Origin: Leucaena leucocephala
Lineage: Eukaryota > Streptophyta > Magnoliopsida > Fabales > Fabaceae
DNA: 64,000 nucleotides
Direction of reading: 5' to 3'
Assembly: GCA_037074615.1 (NCBI GenBank)
Contig: CM073519.1
Location: 24,573,001 to 24,637,000 of the forward strand
Part shown: positions 32,754 to 44,060 of the stretch, piece after piece
Numbering within the stretch: the stretch's first letter is position 1
Layout: each line of letters opens with the position of its first letter
Translations under genes and position numbers: made by a program
The notes under the pieces: model-generated
Told to the model about the DNA's origin: nothing
Database searches by the model: none
The model's input: the letters and a program-made list of their open reading frames with translations, nothing else

Positions 32754-33639
32754 GCCTGGCACTTTATGCAAGAAGTGAAAGCTCTCATTTGCTCTTTCAC
32801 ATGTAGCTCATCATTCAAACATCTTATCATTTCCAGAACAGAACCCTCTCTATCTGTTTGCAAAGCTAGCTATACAGCCGCTTCCCAAGGCATATCTTAT
32901 CACATATCTTTTATGTCGTATCATGGCATCTCTGGCCAAATCTGGCTACATCATAGTCTATATTTCAAATCCATTTCATTTGGACTTGACATAAGGGTAA
33001 TAGTCTCTTATTATTCATAACCCTTTATAGCTTTTCATAGCTCTTTTCATCATTTTACATAGCTCTATGCATATATGCCAATTTCTTATGGCATTCACAC
33101 TTTTTTTTTCATCACTTCCCAGGGCTCACCCATCATTGGACTACCCTTGCCTGAGCACGCTTAATTGAAATGTACAGATAAAAATCTAAAGTACTGGTGA
33201 TCACAGGCTCCAACCCTGGTACTTCACTATCTTATACCCATCTTATGCTATCTCTCTGGGGTCTATTTGGCCTTCTAATATCTTTCTATCCTCATTTGGA
33301 GATTCTATTTGTCTTTTATTCTTATTCTTGGTAATTTCATCGTAAGGATCTCTTTACTCTTATTTAACCCTTTCTGATATCTTATGAAATATTCTTATAC
33401 ATCATTGGGACTCAGGATTAACAACTTTAATTTTGATCACTGAGTTCTTGCTATGTGTAAGAAGATTATGAGTTTAGTCCCTAATAGTAATAAGGCTATC
33501 TAAAACTAACATCATGGGTACTTTCTCTGTTATGAGTTAACCAACTTCTAAAACTTCTATACCTTAACTTTTCCTTGGTATTCGTCCTTCCAAAGAAATA
33601 CTGTACTTATGGCCTATTACTTTCTTATTCTAGGGTTAG

Positions 33640-33780
33640 TCTACTGTGACCCTCGGGGTCTACTGCGATCAACCATAAGCCTCTTTAGGATCTAACTGTG
33701 ACCCTGTGAGTCATACTAGGATCTAACTGCAATCCTCCATAATCTACTGCAATTCTGTTGTACTATATTCTCATCTCTAG
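33640..33780 (-). repeat. imperfect short repeats of a GATCCTACAGTAG-like unit
   Basis: TCTACTGTGACCCT, TCTACTGCGATC, TCTAACTGTGACCC and TCTAACTGCAATCC recur with 20-30 bp spacing. The same cluster is present on + at 63330-63425. Confidence 0.6.
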
Positions 33781-34479
33781 AAGACCTAAACCAACGAATA
33801 AAGTTACAAGGTTAGTCACTTCCTCATAGTTGTTAACTCCACAGATAATTCCCCATAAATGATCACAGAAGACAATATTATTTGTTAAGACTTTGCTTAT
33901 TTCTTCTATCACTCAGGAACTTCTCAGATCATTCTCATACTTTATAACTTACAAGATCCATTACTGCAAAGAGCTACACATGCTCTACCATGCATATGTC
34001 TATCATCATCTATTCATCTCATCTGAAGAATATTACTCTACATGAGCTATGTTGTCCATCTCTTGGTTTCATTTTAAAAGTAATCTTACTCTATCGCAAT
34101 AGCAATCTAGCTCTATTGCATGTCGTAGGGCATAGGAGCAACATAACTTTCTCATCATATCTACTCTACCCTACATGTAATGTAAAGGGGAGTATTTATC
34201 CATCATAGCATACTCAACATGCATAATATGCAAGGAGATGCAATCATTTAAGCAGTCTCTAACATGCGTGTCATCATATGACAACTGGAAGGATATGCAA
34301 CTTCTCATCATATCTTATGGCAACATAAGCCATACCACTATCACATATATCTGCTCAACCATCCCTTATACTCACATTGTAATTAAATAATCAACCAAGT
34401 AGACTTTAAAGTATTATGCTCCTTTATTACCTTAATCACTAGGTCCTGATCATTTATTCAGGAACCTAAATCATTTACT

Positions 34480-35440
34480 TGTTTCACTTAGGTTGCCACT
34501 TTACCCTCTTATTATGGTATAGACTCAACCCTTCTTTACTCTTTCTTACATAAGGAATGGGGGAGTCACTTCATCTTTGAATCTGTGGCTACCTTACTAG
34601 GCCATATTTATTCTATCATATCATCCCTTATTGCCTGTAAGATTTCTGTCTCTAGCCTGAAGGATTTATGTGTCCTTGGCCTCATAGCAATCCATAACTG
34701 AGTCAGCTATTATCTTTCAGCTAACTGAGAAAGATTTGGCTCCTATCTTTATGCCATTTGTACTTTTACATTTCTCTTATCCTCCTAGATTACTAACAGG
34801 CGAGAGAAAGTAACTCTTATTAAGCCTCAAGGTTCATATAAATGAACTCGATTTAGTATCCATCAAAAGGGTTCTCTTTCCTTTGTTCTGACCCTTAGCC
34901 TCACGCTCACCTCTCTCTCTAATTGAGAGGAATGCTTCCTTTAAACTTCTTTGAGAAAAACTTCTCAAGTGTGCGGATCACTCTTCATCTCGTATGGAGT
35001 AACTTCTGTATCTCTTAATTCTTTTAACTCTTTCTGTCCATCAGTCTTAGTCTACTCTGGACTAGATTATGATTCTTTTCTAGTCTGCCTCTAGATCCTG
35101 ACCAATTCAGGTCACTTGGATCTCATTCATCACTTAATATTACTATTTATGTTATCTAGGGCAGAGCGTTAGGTTACTATCTTTTCATGATAGAATCCCT
35201 CTATATTGGGAACGTTAACTTTCTAACTATTAACCATCCCATCTTTATCCTTAAGCCATGTATTAGATCATTCTTAGGCAAGTCTCATTCTAACTTCTCA
35301 TTATTCTTTTCCATAAAGACTAGCTGCACAAAGTCTTTCGTACTATAGATCAACTCCTGATGATCATATGGAGGATCTATTGTTAAACCTTTTCTTAAAC
35401 TGATCTTATGTATCTTAGTGCTTCATACTGCTTAATTGCC
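34480..35440 (-). pseudogene. heavily decayed gag domain of the G element
   Basis: Collinear with 12309-13230 and 51290-52200. On the - strand near 34860-34990 it reads EVFLKEV..RKH then LERE and KEREPF, recalling WEEFLE.FYEKYF...REAEFL...KESFDEYL of the clearer gag at 39000-39420. Many stops and frameshifts. Called by position and collinearity, not by strong similarity. Confidence 0.5.
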
Positions 35441-35758
35441 TATACTCTGTACTGAATCTCTAATTGATAGACTTCAATGAGGTTGGTATCTATAGTCTCA
35501 TAACTCTTGACTTATTATCATCTCATACCAGTCTTCTAAAGTATATTAGGTTAATGGGCTCTAATATATGTCTGTCTATCATTCCTGCTATGGCATTGAG
35601 GAACTGTAGATTGCTAACTGTTCTTAATCTCTACTTCTATCCATCCCTTGACCCAGACTGAGTAATTCACTCTCCGCAGATTTCTTGAGACTAATATAGT
35701 CAACACTATCTGTCTTTAAGAAAGAAAATTGGGGTTGATTGGAACCAAGAACATCTCA

Positions 35759-36296
35759 CTAATCTTTCTTTATAAAGTCACAGATTCCTGGACTTTGGGA
35801 ATGGACAAGAACTATCATAAACTCTGATTGGATATCTGAATTAAGGGACCATGATCTATTACTCATAATAATGTTGTCCTTAAACTCTGGTGGAAGAGGA
35901 ATAATATCTAGTCTACCCATAATCCAGTACCAGTACTCAGCTTCCTTAGCCATAATCTGTCATCTCATCGGAGGAATAGAACTTACATCAGGGTTAGAGG
36001 GCACTCTAACAATCCTCATACTATGTAGAGTCACTAGACTCAATATCATATGGTGCATTCACGACTACATAATGAATTTCTATATCACCTCCAGACTGAA
36101 AGTTCAAGTCTATAGAAACATCTATGGGGTAATCTACTGTAGACTTTCCTGACTGATCCCCCATACTCTCCTCTGAACTCTCTTCATTGACTGAGGGATG
36201 ATCAAAGTCTGGATGTACACCATATCTATATATCACTACTAGCCTGGGGTTTCCCTTATTAACTGAAGCCAATGACTTAATCTTATGGAATCTCAT
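35759..36296 (-). pseudogene. G element upstream ORF (two frames), unknown function
   Basis: ATG at 36294-36296 opens MRFHKIKSLASVNKG..., acidic and Ser-rich with DQSGKSTVDYPIDVSIDLNF. It is followed by a second part (about 35759-35953) with EAEYWYWIMGR and SQSPGICDFIKKD. The same two-part protein is encoded on + at 60618-61280, which is less broken, so this was a real coding region. It occupies the position of a gag N-terminus, but I recognise no domain. Confidence 0.65.
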
Positions 36297-36380
36297 GTCT
36301 ATTTCTGTAACATTTGCTTAATTAAGCAATGTTAACTATCTCATAACATACCCTAACTTAACAATATGCTTACTGTTTAA

Positions 36381-38673
36381 GACACCAAGGGTATTTTGGT
36401 CATTTTCAAGGGATGGATGGCAGATAAATATTTAGTATATCATTTTCAATGGTATGAGAAGCCTAGATATTTATTTCCAGGATAGAATACATATCCTGGT
36501 ATATTATAAAAAAATTTAAAATAGAAAAGAGTCCGGTTGCTATGAAACTGCTCCGATCGATACCGAATTGGACTGGAATTTTTCCATAACCTTATTTACA
36601 TGGGTAGCACGTGACCTAACCCTATTAGGTGTCCCATGAGCTGTCCCACATGATTTCATAATTATTCTTTTTAGAAAAAGTTAAATCCAAAATTAAATGT
36701 GAGCCTTTAGATCAAATAGTTACCAAATCAATCTTGGCCATCCATTTCAACCCAAATTTCTCTATAAATACCCCCTATTCAGATCACTTTGGCATGCATG
36801 GTGAACCATAGGGGAACTCTTGCAAAATTTCCATTCAACCAAGAAAGAAGCAACCAAAGTGAAGTAACAAGCAAGGTAATAATCTCCCTTGATCTTGAGC
36901 TTTATTCTAGCAAGTTAGCTCATGGTTTTAAGGGGTTTTCATGCTATATTTCCCTTATGGTTGCTGCTGGAAGTGCTACTCATATATGGTTAAAATATGA
37001 GTTTTATGTTATGGATAGTTTAGACAAGCTTAAACAAGCTAGAATCAAGTGGTACAAGCTTGGGAATTCAAGTATGTTTGGATTTAGGGTTTTGTGTTCT
37101 TGCTGGTACTGTATGTGGTACTGTTCATATGATGGAATTTCATGATTTTGATGCTTCCAATGAGTTTAAAATGTAAAATTGTATGGGGATAAAGTAGGAG
37201 AACAAGTATTGGAAGCATTGGAATCAAAATGTGAACTTTTGGAAAAAGGGACATCCATTTCGGTTTGGTACTGTAGCAATTGGTATGTTTTTATTTTGGA
37301 AATTATGATTTCATATTTGGATTCTAAGTGAAAAATTATTTGGAAATGAACCATGAGAATTTATTTTGGAAAGGTGAAAGTAGGAAACATAAATTAGAGA
37401 AAGAAAGGGAGTTAGTGAAAACCTAGTCTTGGATTTGGTTTCAAGTTGTGTTGTAACTTGATATTATGTTGTAATGGCTAGGTTTTGACATTTGTGAAGG
37501 AAGGAAAGCACTTCAAGAAGGTCTTGACCAAGATAGCTAAGAGGTAGCAAGGATACCTAACTATAACTCATGTTTGTTTAATTGTTTTGCTTGCTTGTTG
37601 ATTATGGTGTTTGGTTGAGCTTGAGCTTATGTCATCATGTTATGATGAAATATGAATGATTGCAACTCCTTGCAAGTTATGTCATGACAATATGAATGTT
37701 AGAGTTTGCTTATGTACCATTATAAAGTAGCTCCCATCTCATGATAACATGTTAAGCATCCAATTATTCATGCATGATAATATAGTTTGTGTAACTTGCT
37801 ATTGGGATTTCCATGAAATCTCATTCCTTCCACATGCATAACTATGTTTTAGGTGCTGGATCCTCTCAAGGGAAGAGATTAAATGTTGATGAATAAGTTT
37901 GTATAATAAGTTACATGACTTACATGACACTATGGGATGATATGCTAGTATGCATGGTGTATGTTTTCATAAACCTATTCTGAGGCAGTGGTGATGTGAT
38001 GATGATTATGATGCCTAAATCAGCGCATTTTAGTTTGAAATTTGGCATGATAAAATTTAAAATACGTATCTTTAAATTAACACCAATAACTCCTCATTTG
38101 GATAAGTATCCGAATTGTTATGATTTTCTAAAGTTGGAAGTAAGATCTGGAATTGAGATAAAATGAGTGCTGAGAGACAGTGACGTTCATGAAATGATTT
38201 CATATATCAAATGAACGAGTTTTTCTATGAAATTTTATGAGCTTAAAGAGGACGTCTATACCTTAAAATACATAGGTAACACAGTTCATTTGGATAAGTA
38301 ACCAAAGAGAAATGAATTTTTAAAGTTAAGGTAAAGAAACTGGAACTTCCAGATTTTACCAAATGAACAGTGATTTTTAACCAATAAATTGATTTCGTGT
38401 GAACAAGATAACCTCAATTTCATATTTTTCCCTCAAATATTTATGAAAGAGATTTCATTATAAATTGGAACCACATTATTTTAATCTTTCTACAATTAAG
38501 TATGAATTTTCAAAGTAGGGTACATGTTCTGGAATTACCAAATGAACAGTAACAGTGAACAGTACCTGAGAGCAAATCTTTTGGAAGTGGATGTTTTCAA
38601 AGCAAATGATCATGTAATTGGTTCCAATCACTTCTAATGGAGTATAATTGAGGTTAAAAGTAAGGATGTGACA
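36381..38673 (+). mobile_element. LTR subtype A, 5'-truncated
   Basis: It begins in mid-LTR (GACACCAAGGGTATTTTGG, as at 57795) and runs to the exact LTR terminus GGATGTGACA at 38673. Its right edge falls inside the gag zinc-knuckle region of another element. TATA box 36763-36770. The left part was lost at a junction with oppositely oriented internal sequence. The open frame 36789-37145 recurs in the 14928 copy but shows no known domain. Confidence 0.88.
36763..36770 (+). promoter_or_regulatory. LTR TATA box
   Basis: TATAAATA followed by CCCCC. Confidence 0.6.
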
Positions 38674-40736
38674 TGTAACAGATGTTTTGCCCCATCAAGC
38701 ACGGTCTATCACCATGGCTTTTCCCGCACTTGTCACATGTTCTGAATCTCGAGTCTCTATTATTTGTTTTACCCCTGAAGTTTCCTCTAACAGGCCTTTT
38801 ATTCTGCCACTATCTTTTCCTCTTTCTAGAATAGCCACTTCCACTAGCCATATTTATGTTTTGACCAGTTCTTTCAGGAATAATGTTCTCTCTGCTCATT
38901 GGTTTCATCACCATCCAATGATTAAGACTGTTCTCAATTATTCTGCAGGCCTCCACAGCTTTATTGAACTAGGTATACTGTTGGGGAGTATCATATCTAT
39001 CAGAGTAACATTCAGTCCCCTGATCATTCTCTCTGTCTTCAAACATTCATCATCCACCTGTCACAAATAAGTGGAGTATTGAGAAAGACGGATGAACTTA
39101 GCCAGGTACTCGTCAAAAGATTCTTTCTCTCCCTATATCAGCACAAGGAATTCTGCTTCTCTTTCATCCCGTACTGACTGAGGGAAATACTTCTCATAAA
39201 ACTATTCAAGAAACTCTTCCCATGTGATAGGAATGTGTCTAGCCTACAGTAATAGCTCAGTGTTTCTCCACCATCTATCTGCATCTCTTTATAGCTGATA
39301 AATTGCCATATGCGCTTTACTCTCAGACGGACAATCAAGTACCTTGAAAATCTTCTCTAGTCTACTAATCCAGTCTTCTACTTTCTGTACATCAAATGTT
39401 AGAGGACTATGCTTACAGAATTTATCCATCCACTGATAAATGCTAGCGGGATCCACTGTCTGTCCTATCTATCTTGGTGGCTCTACTATCTGTTGAACCA
39501 GTTTTGGTTTTGTATTAGTTGTTCCCGCAAATTCTGGTTGCCTTAAATTCTCTACCACTTCTGCTATGGCCGCTGCTATAGCAGTATCCCTTTCCTATTC
39601 AATCCTTGCTTGAGCTACTCTTACTTCTTCAATCAGCTTCTGTTGTTGTTCTAATCGTTCTATAATTAACTGGTTAACGTCTACAGTGTTTTGGGGTTCT
39701 CCCAAAAACTAGCAATTCTCGTTCTTACCATTTTGTTTTACTATTGTAATAGGAAAGGAATACTATAATTAACATAATTCATATTTCATTCAAAACATAG
39801 CATACAGCAAGTTTAGCAGCATTACATAGATCTTTCATAACATAAATATATGTACAATATCATCACTGGTCATAATTACATAGATCACAGTAGCATTCAT
39901 AAATACAACCATTACATTATGCTTTCTCATAATGGACCCAAATGAACTCTCCTACCATATAGATCTAGTCAGGAATGTCCTCATAAGGTTCCTTCTCAAA
40001 ATATAGATCCAGACCTACTCTCCATGTCACTATGAGAGGTAAGATATCATCCATGATATTAGTCCAATCTTCTAGGGTAAGGGTATCTGGATCATAAGCT
40101 CGATAGGCTTCTCGTACTCTTATTATGAAGTCCATGTAACTTCTATAATCCTAATCTACTTCTCTAACCAATAATCTCCCTAGGTCATATAGCTGTCTAG
40201 CTAGTTCCACCGTTTTCTTGAATTGTTCCTCATTCATATCTTCCCAAGGGTTAGCTCTATAACCTGGTGGTTATCCAGATATATCTCTATCATTGGCTTC
40301 TTTATTCCACTAGCACCGGAGATATCTGTGATATTGTAGCACCCCTAACATAGGAGTAACCCTTATCAGACTATTCTTCCTGAGGGTTTACCATGTCTCT
40401 GTCATCTACCTAATCTGCATCCCTCTCTACACTAGGGTCAGCTTCTTCAGGAGGTACTACATTAATAGGTGGGTCTGGAATAGGTTCCTTAGGTACATCC
40501 TCATCTAATGCTTCATCCATCCCATTTGATCCAACTAAGGAGCTATCTAACTTACCTAGTTCTGATTCACTACTAGAATATGGGATATGGATCACTGGAG
40601 GAAGCCCAAACTCTAGATCATTCACCAAAGCATCTACCTCCTCTGGATTCAACCCTGACCTATATAAACTAAAGACTTCTGGTATAGAGTCTCCCTAGTT
40701 CATAGTAGTCTCTGATCTCATCCTTGGTTTAGCCAT
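38674..40736 (-). pseudogene. gag: Ty3/gypsy gag (family G) with Retrotrans_gag and zinc knuckle
   Basis: Read from ATG 40734-40736 leftward. The N-terminal part is acidic (40410-40652: DALVNDLEFGLPPVIHIP...), and a helical stretch with LIIERLEQQQKLIEEVRVAQ lies near 39600-39680. The Retrotrans_gag domain (about 39000-39470) has DRWWRNTE, ITWEEFLE, YEKYFPQSVRDEREAEF and FDEYLAKFIRLSQY. A CX2CX3HX4C knuckle (CDKCGKSHGDRPC) is at 38699-38737. Eight in-frame stops in the central domain all fit CAG/CAA/CGA changed by one C-to-T. It is cut at 38674 by the end of a + oriented LTR, just before the second knuckle (ICYM...). The pol that should follow is not in the window. The gag would coat the element RNA. 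Confidence 0.9.
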
Positions 40737-40839
40737 TTTTACCCTACAATAATTAACTTAGTCTTAATTATGGGTATCTTCAATTGTGCATCAGTCTATA
40801 CCTAATATATTCAGAGCATTTTCTAAGTTAGAATCCTTT

Positions 40840-40851
40840 GCTCTGATGCCA
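40840..40851 (-). other. primer-binding site (initiator-Met tRNA type)
   Basis: TGGCATCAGAGC on -, one mismatch from TGGTATCAGAGC, three bases from the LTR end at 40855. Confidence 0.85.
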
Positions 40852-40854
40852 AAA

Positions 40855-43800
40855 TGTCACATCTTCAATTTCAATTTCAAATATACCTTATTAGAAGTTA
40901 TTGGAACCAACTACATGACCTCTTGCCTTAAAAACATGTATTTCCAAAAGAATTGCTTTTAGGTACTGTTCATGCCACTATTCATTTGGTAATTCCAGAA
41001 TATGTACCCAACTTTGAAACTTCATAATTAAATATAGAAAAAATTGAAATAAGGTGGTTCTAATTTCTAATTAAAACTATTTCAATAAAATTTGAAGGAA
41101 AAATATAAAAATGAAGTTCCATTATCTCAGTGAAGTCAGTTTATTCATTAAAAAATGCTGTTCATTTGGTAAAATTTGGAAGTTTCAGTTTCTTTGAGTT
41201 AACTTCAAAAATTCATTTCTCTATGGTTATTTGTCTAAATGAACCGTGCTACCTATGGATTTAAAAGTCCAGACATTTTCTTTAAGTCCACAAAATTTCA
41301 TACAAGAATTCATTCATTTACCCTGTGAAATTAACGTCAGGACGTTACTGCCTCCAATTGCTTACTTTCTCTTAGTTCCAGATTTTAACTTCAATTTAGA
41401 AAAATCATAACAATTTGAATACTTAACCAATTGAATTGTTCTTGGTGTTCATTTAAAACTCTGTATCTTAGCTATTACCATGACAAATTTGAGATTCAAA
41501 CTCGTGGGTTAAGGTATCATAATAATTGCCACAAGGTTGTAGCCTCAGAATAACACTACTTGAACATATACATGCATACTATCATATAATTCCATAATGT
41601 CAAGTAAGTAATGTAACTTATTATACAGAATCATCTATCTATGTTTACCCTTTTTCCTTGTGAGGTTCTAGCACCTATGACATGGTTATGCATATGGAAA
41701 GAATAAGATTTAATGGAAATCCCAATAGCAAGTTACACAAACCATAATATCATCCATGATTAATTGGATGCTTAACATGTTATCATGAGATGGAAGCTAC
41801 TTCATAATGTTACATAAGCAAACTTTGAAATGCATATTGTCATGACATAAGTTGCAAGGAGTTGCAATCATTCATATTTCATCATCAACATCATAACACA
41901 ATCTCATGCTCAACCAAACATCATAACTAGCAAGCAAGCAAACAATTAAGAAAACATGAAACTATGGTTAGGTATTCTTGCTACCTCTTAGCTATCCTTG
42001 TCAAGGTCTTCTTGAGATGATTTTCTTCCTTCACTAACTTCCATTCTTTCTCTATTTTATGTTTGATACTTCCATCTTTCCAAAATAAATTCTCATAGTT
42101 CATTTCCACATAATTCTTTGTGTAGAATATATATATGAAACAGAATTTCCAAAATCAAAACATCCCATAAGCTGCTGCCCTTGACCGAAGCAAACCCTTG
42201 TTTTCCAAAAATTCACATTTTGATTCCAATGCTTCCAATACTTGTGCTCCTACTTTATCCCCACACACTTTTCCATTTTAAACTCATTAGAAGCATCAAA
42301 ATCATGAAATTCCAACATATGAACAGTTTCATGCATAATAACAGCCATGAACACACACTTCTACCTATAAGCACACTTGAATTTCCAAGCTTATACCACT
42401 TGATTCTAGCTTGTCTAAACTATCCATAATATAAAACTCATATTCTAACCACATATGGACAACACTTCTAGCAGCAACCAGAAGGGAAATATGGTACAAA
42501 AGCCCCTTAAAATTCAGAGCTAGCTTGCTAGAATAAAGCTTAAGATCAAGGGAGATGATTACCTTGCTTGTTGCTTCAAGTTGTGTGCTTCTTTCTTGGT
42601 TGAATGGAAATTTTGCAATAGTATCCCTATGATTCCCAAGCATGACGAATGGGGTATGAAATGAGGGGGTATTTATAGATAAATTTGGGTGGAAATAGAT
42701 GGCCAAGATTGATTTAGTTACTATTTGATCTAATGATCCATATTCATTCTTGAACAAACTTGCCCTATAAGCCATGCCTTTTGAAGCCATGCATGACATC
42801 ACACAAGGCCATGTTTGGCTAGAAAAAGGTAAATATACTGGTAGGAAAAATTCCAGTCACCATAGCAGTTTCACAAAAACTAGACTATTTTCTTTACCTA
42901 ATTTTTATAATATTCTAGGATATGTATTCTGTCCTGAAAACTAGTGTATAGGTTCATCATAGCATTGACATTATTAGACTGAGTATTTATCTACCATCCA
43001 TCCCATGGGAAATGACCAAAATATCATTGGTATCCTTTCGTGCACTATATTAAGCCTAAGGGCATAATTGTCATTTTACCCTTATTTGTACTGCCTCATG
43101 GCATATACTGTCTCTAACTAATCATATTCATACTATATTACACGTCTTTGGCTTGTCCAAAATAACCAAAATACCCTCCATCTATCACTGGTACAATCTG
43201 GTCATCCAAGGGTATTTTCGTAATTTCGCACTTTTCCTGGGTTACTCTGGACTCTGGCTCACGTAACTGTCCAGTCACCTTATTGGGCCTATTGTAGCAC
43301 CATTTGGACCTCTGTATAGGCTTATTACCTTTTTGGCACAAATCCTAATAAAATCTCTCCCAACCATATTCATAGGGTATTTTATTCCACTGTAAAATCC
43401 CATAAGAATTCTACATGAATCCTTTTCTCACTCTGTCAATTTTATAAATTCTTATATTAAATATAGAAATTTACTGTAAGGTTTTATCTGACTTTGAGGT
43501 ATGTAAAATACTATAATTATTCCTTCTAACTTTAGGAATTGATATCAATTAATCGGGACCTCAAATCAAAATTCTGTGTTGCATTAAACTGACTAGAATA
43601 TTTTTGTCTATCTACTGGTAAAATTTGGGTTTAATCGAATTCCAGACATTTTTGAACCTTTTACAGTTCAACTTTCTCATAATTACATTTAGGTCCCTAA
43701 CTTTTTACTTAATTACATTTAGCTCCCTAAACTTTTGATAATTACCCCTTTTGGCCCAACTTTTGTTTATACTTTAACTTTTTGCCTTCAACATTTTCTA

Positions 43801-43944
43801 ATTTGCTTCTAGGTCCCTAAATTTTCCTTAGTTAATAATCCTTCTCTTTCTTTTCTCAATTTGATACAGTTTATTCCAAGAATCTCATGTCCATTTCATA
43901 TAAACTCTATAATTATATCAGGTAAAAAAATTGGGGATATGACA
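40855..43944 (-). mobile_element. 5' LTR (subtype A) of the gypsy element with gag at 38674-40736
   Basis: 3090 bp from TGTCACATC (own 3' end) to the complement of TGTCATATCCCCAATTTTTT. PBS and gag follow in the correct order. TATA box 42670-42677. It is inserted in the H LTR copy on the right. The open frame at 42365-42802 (-) is the counterpart of 14928-15248 and 36789-37145. Confidence 0.92.
42670..42677 (-). promoter_or_regulatory. LTR TATA box
   Basis: TATAAATA on -, followed by CCCCC. Confidence 0.6.
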
Positions 43945-44060
43945 GATAGCTATCATATTCTAATTCAACAGAGTAACCTTTCATATTCTGTGGATAACGA
44001 AGGTAAGGTAATCTCCAAGGGAACACACTTGTCATTCATTCATCTCATCGTCATAAACAC
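43945..44060 (+). mobile_element. fragment of H LTR (left piece)
   Basis: It matches 17644-17760 (TATTCTAATTCAAC...CATAAACAC) and then breaks off at the edge of an inverted G LTR. Confidence 0.8.

Larger units (their letters stand above)
32281..36380 (-). mobile_element. internal region of the G element, no pol domain found
   Basis: About 4.1 kb between the 3' LTR and a recombination point, with leader/gag-like coding remnants at its own 5' side (34480-36296) and about 2.2 kb without recognisable coding toward the 3' LTR. It matches 60480-64000 (+) and 50391-53660 (-). The absence of RT/integrase motifs suggests a non-autonomous (LARD-like) derivative or extreme decay; I cannot tell which. 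The 5' LTR and PBS are missing, replaced at 36381 by a + oriented A LTR. Confidence 0.7.

Noticed and set aside
28998..36380. Complete autonomous retrotransposon
   Set aside because: The 5' LTR and PBS are missing and no pol domain was found.
38687..39070. 127-residue + strand open frame as a gene
   Set aside because: It is exactly antisense to the gag zinc-knuckle and Retrotrans_gag region read on the - strand.
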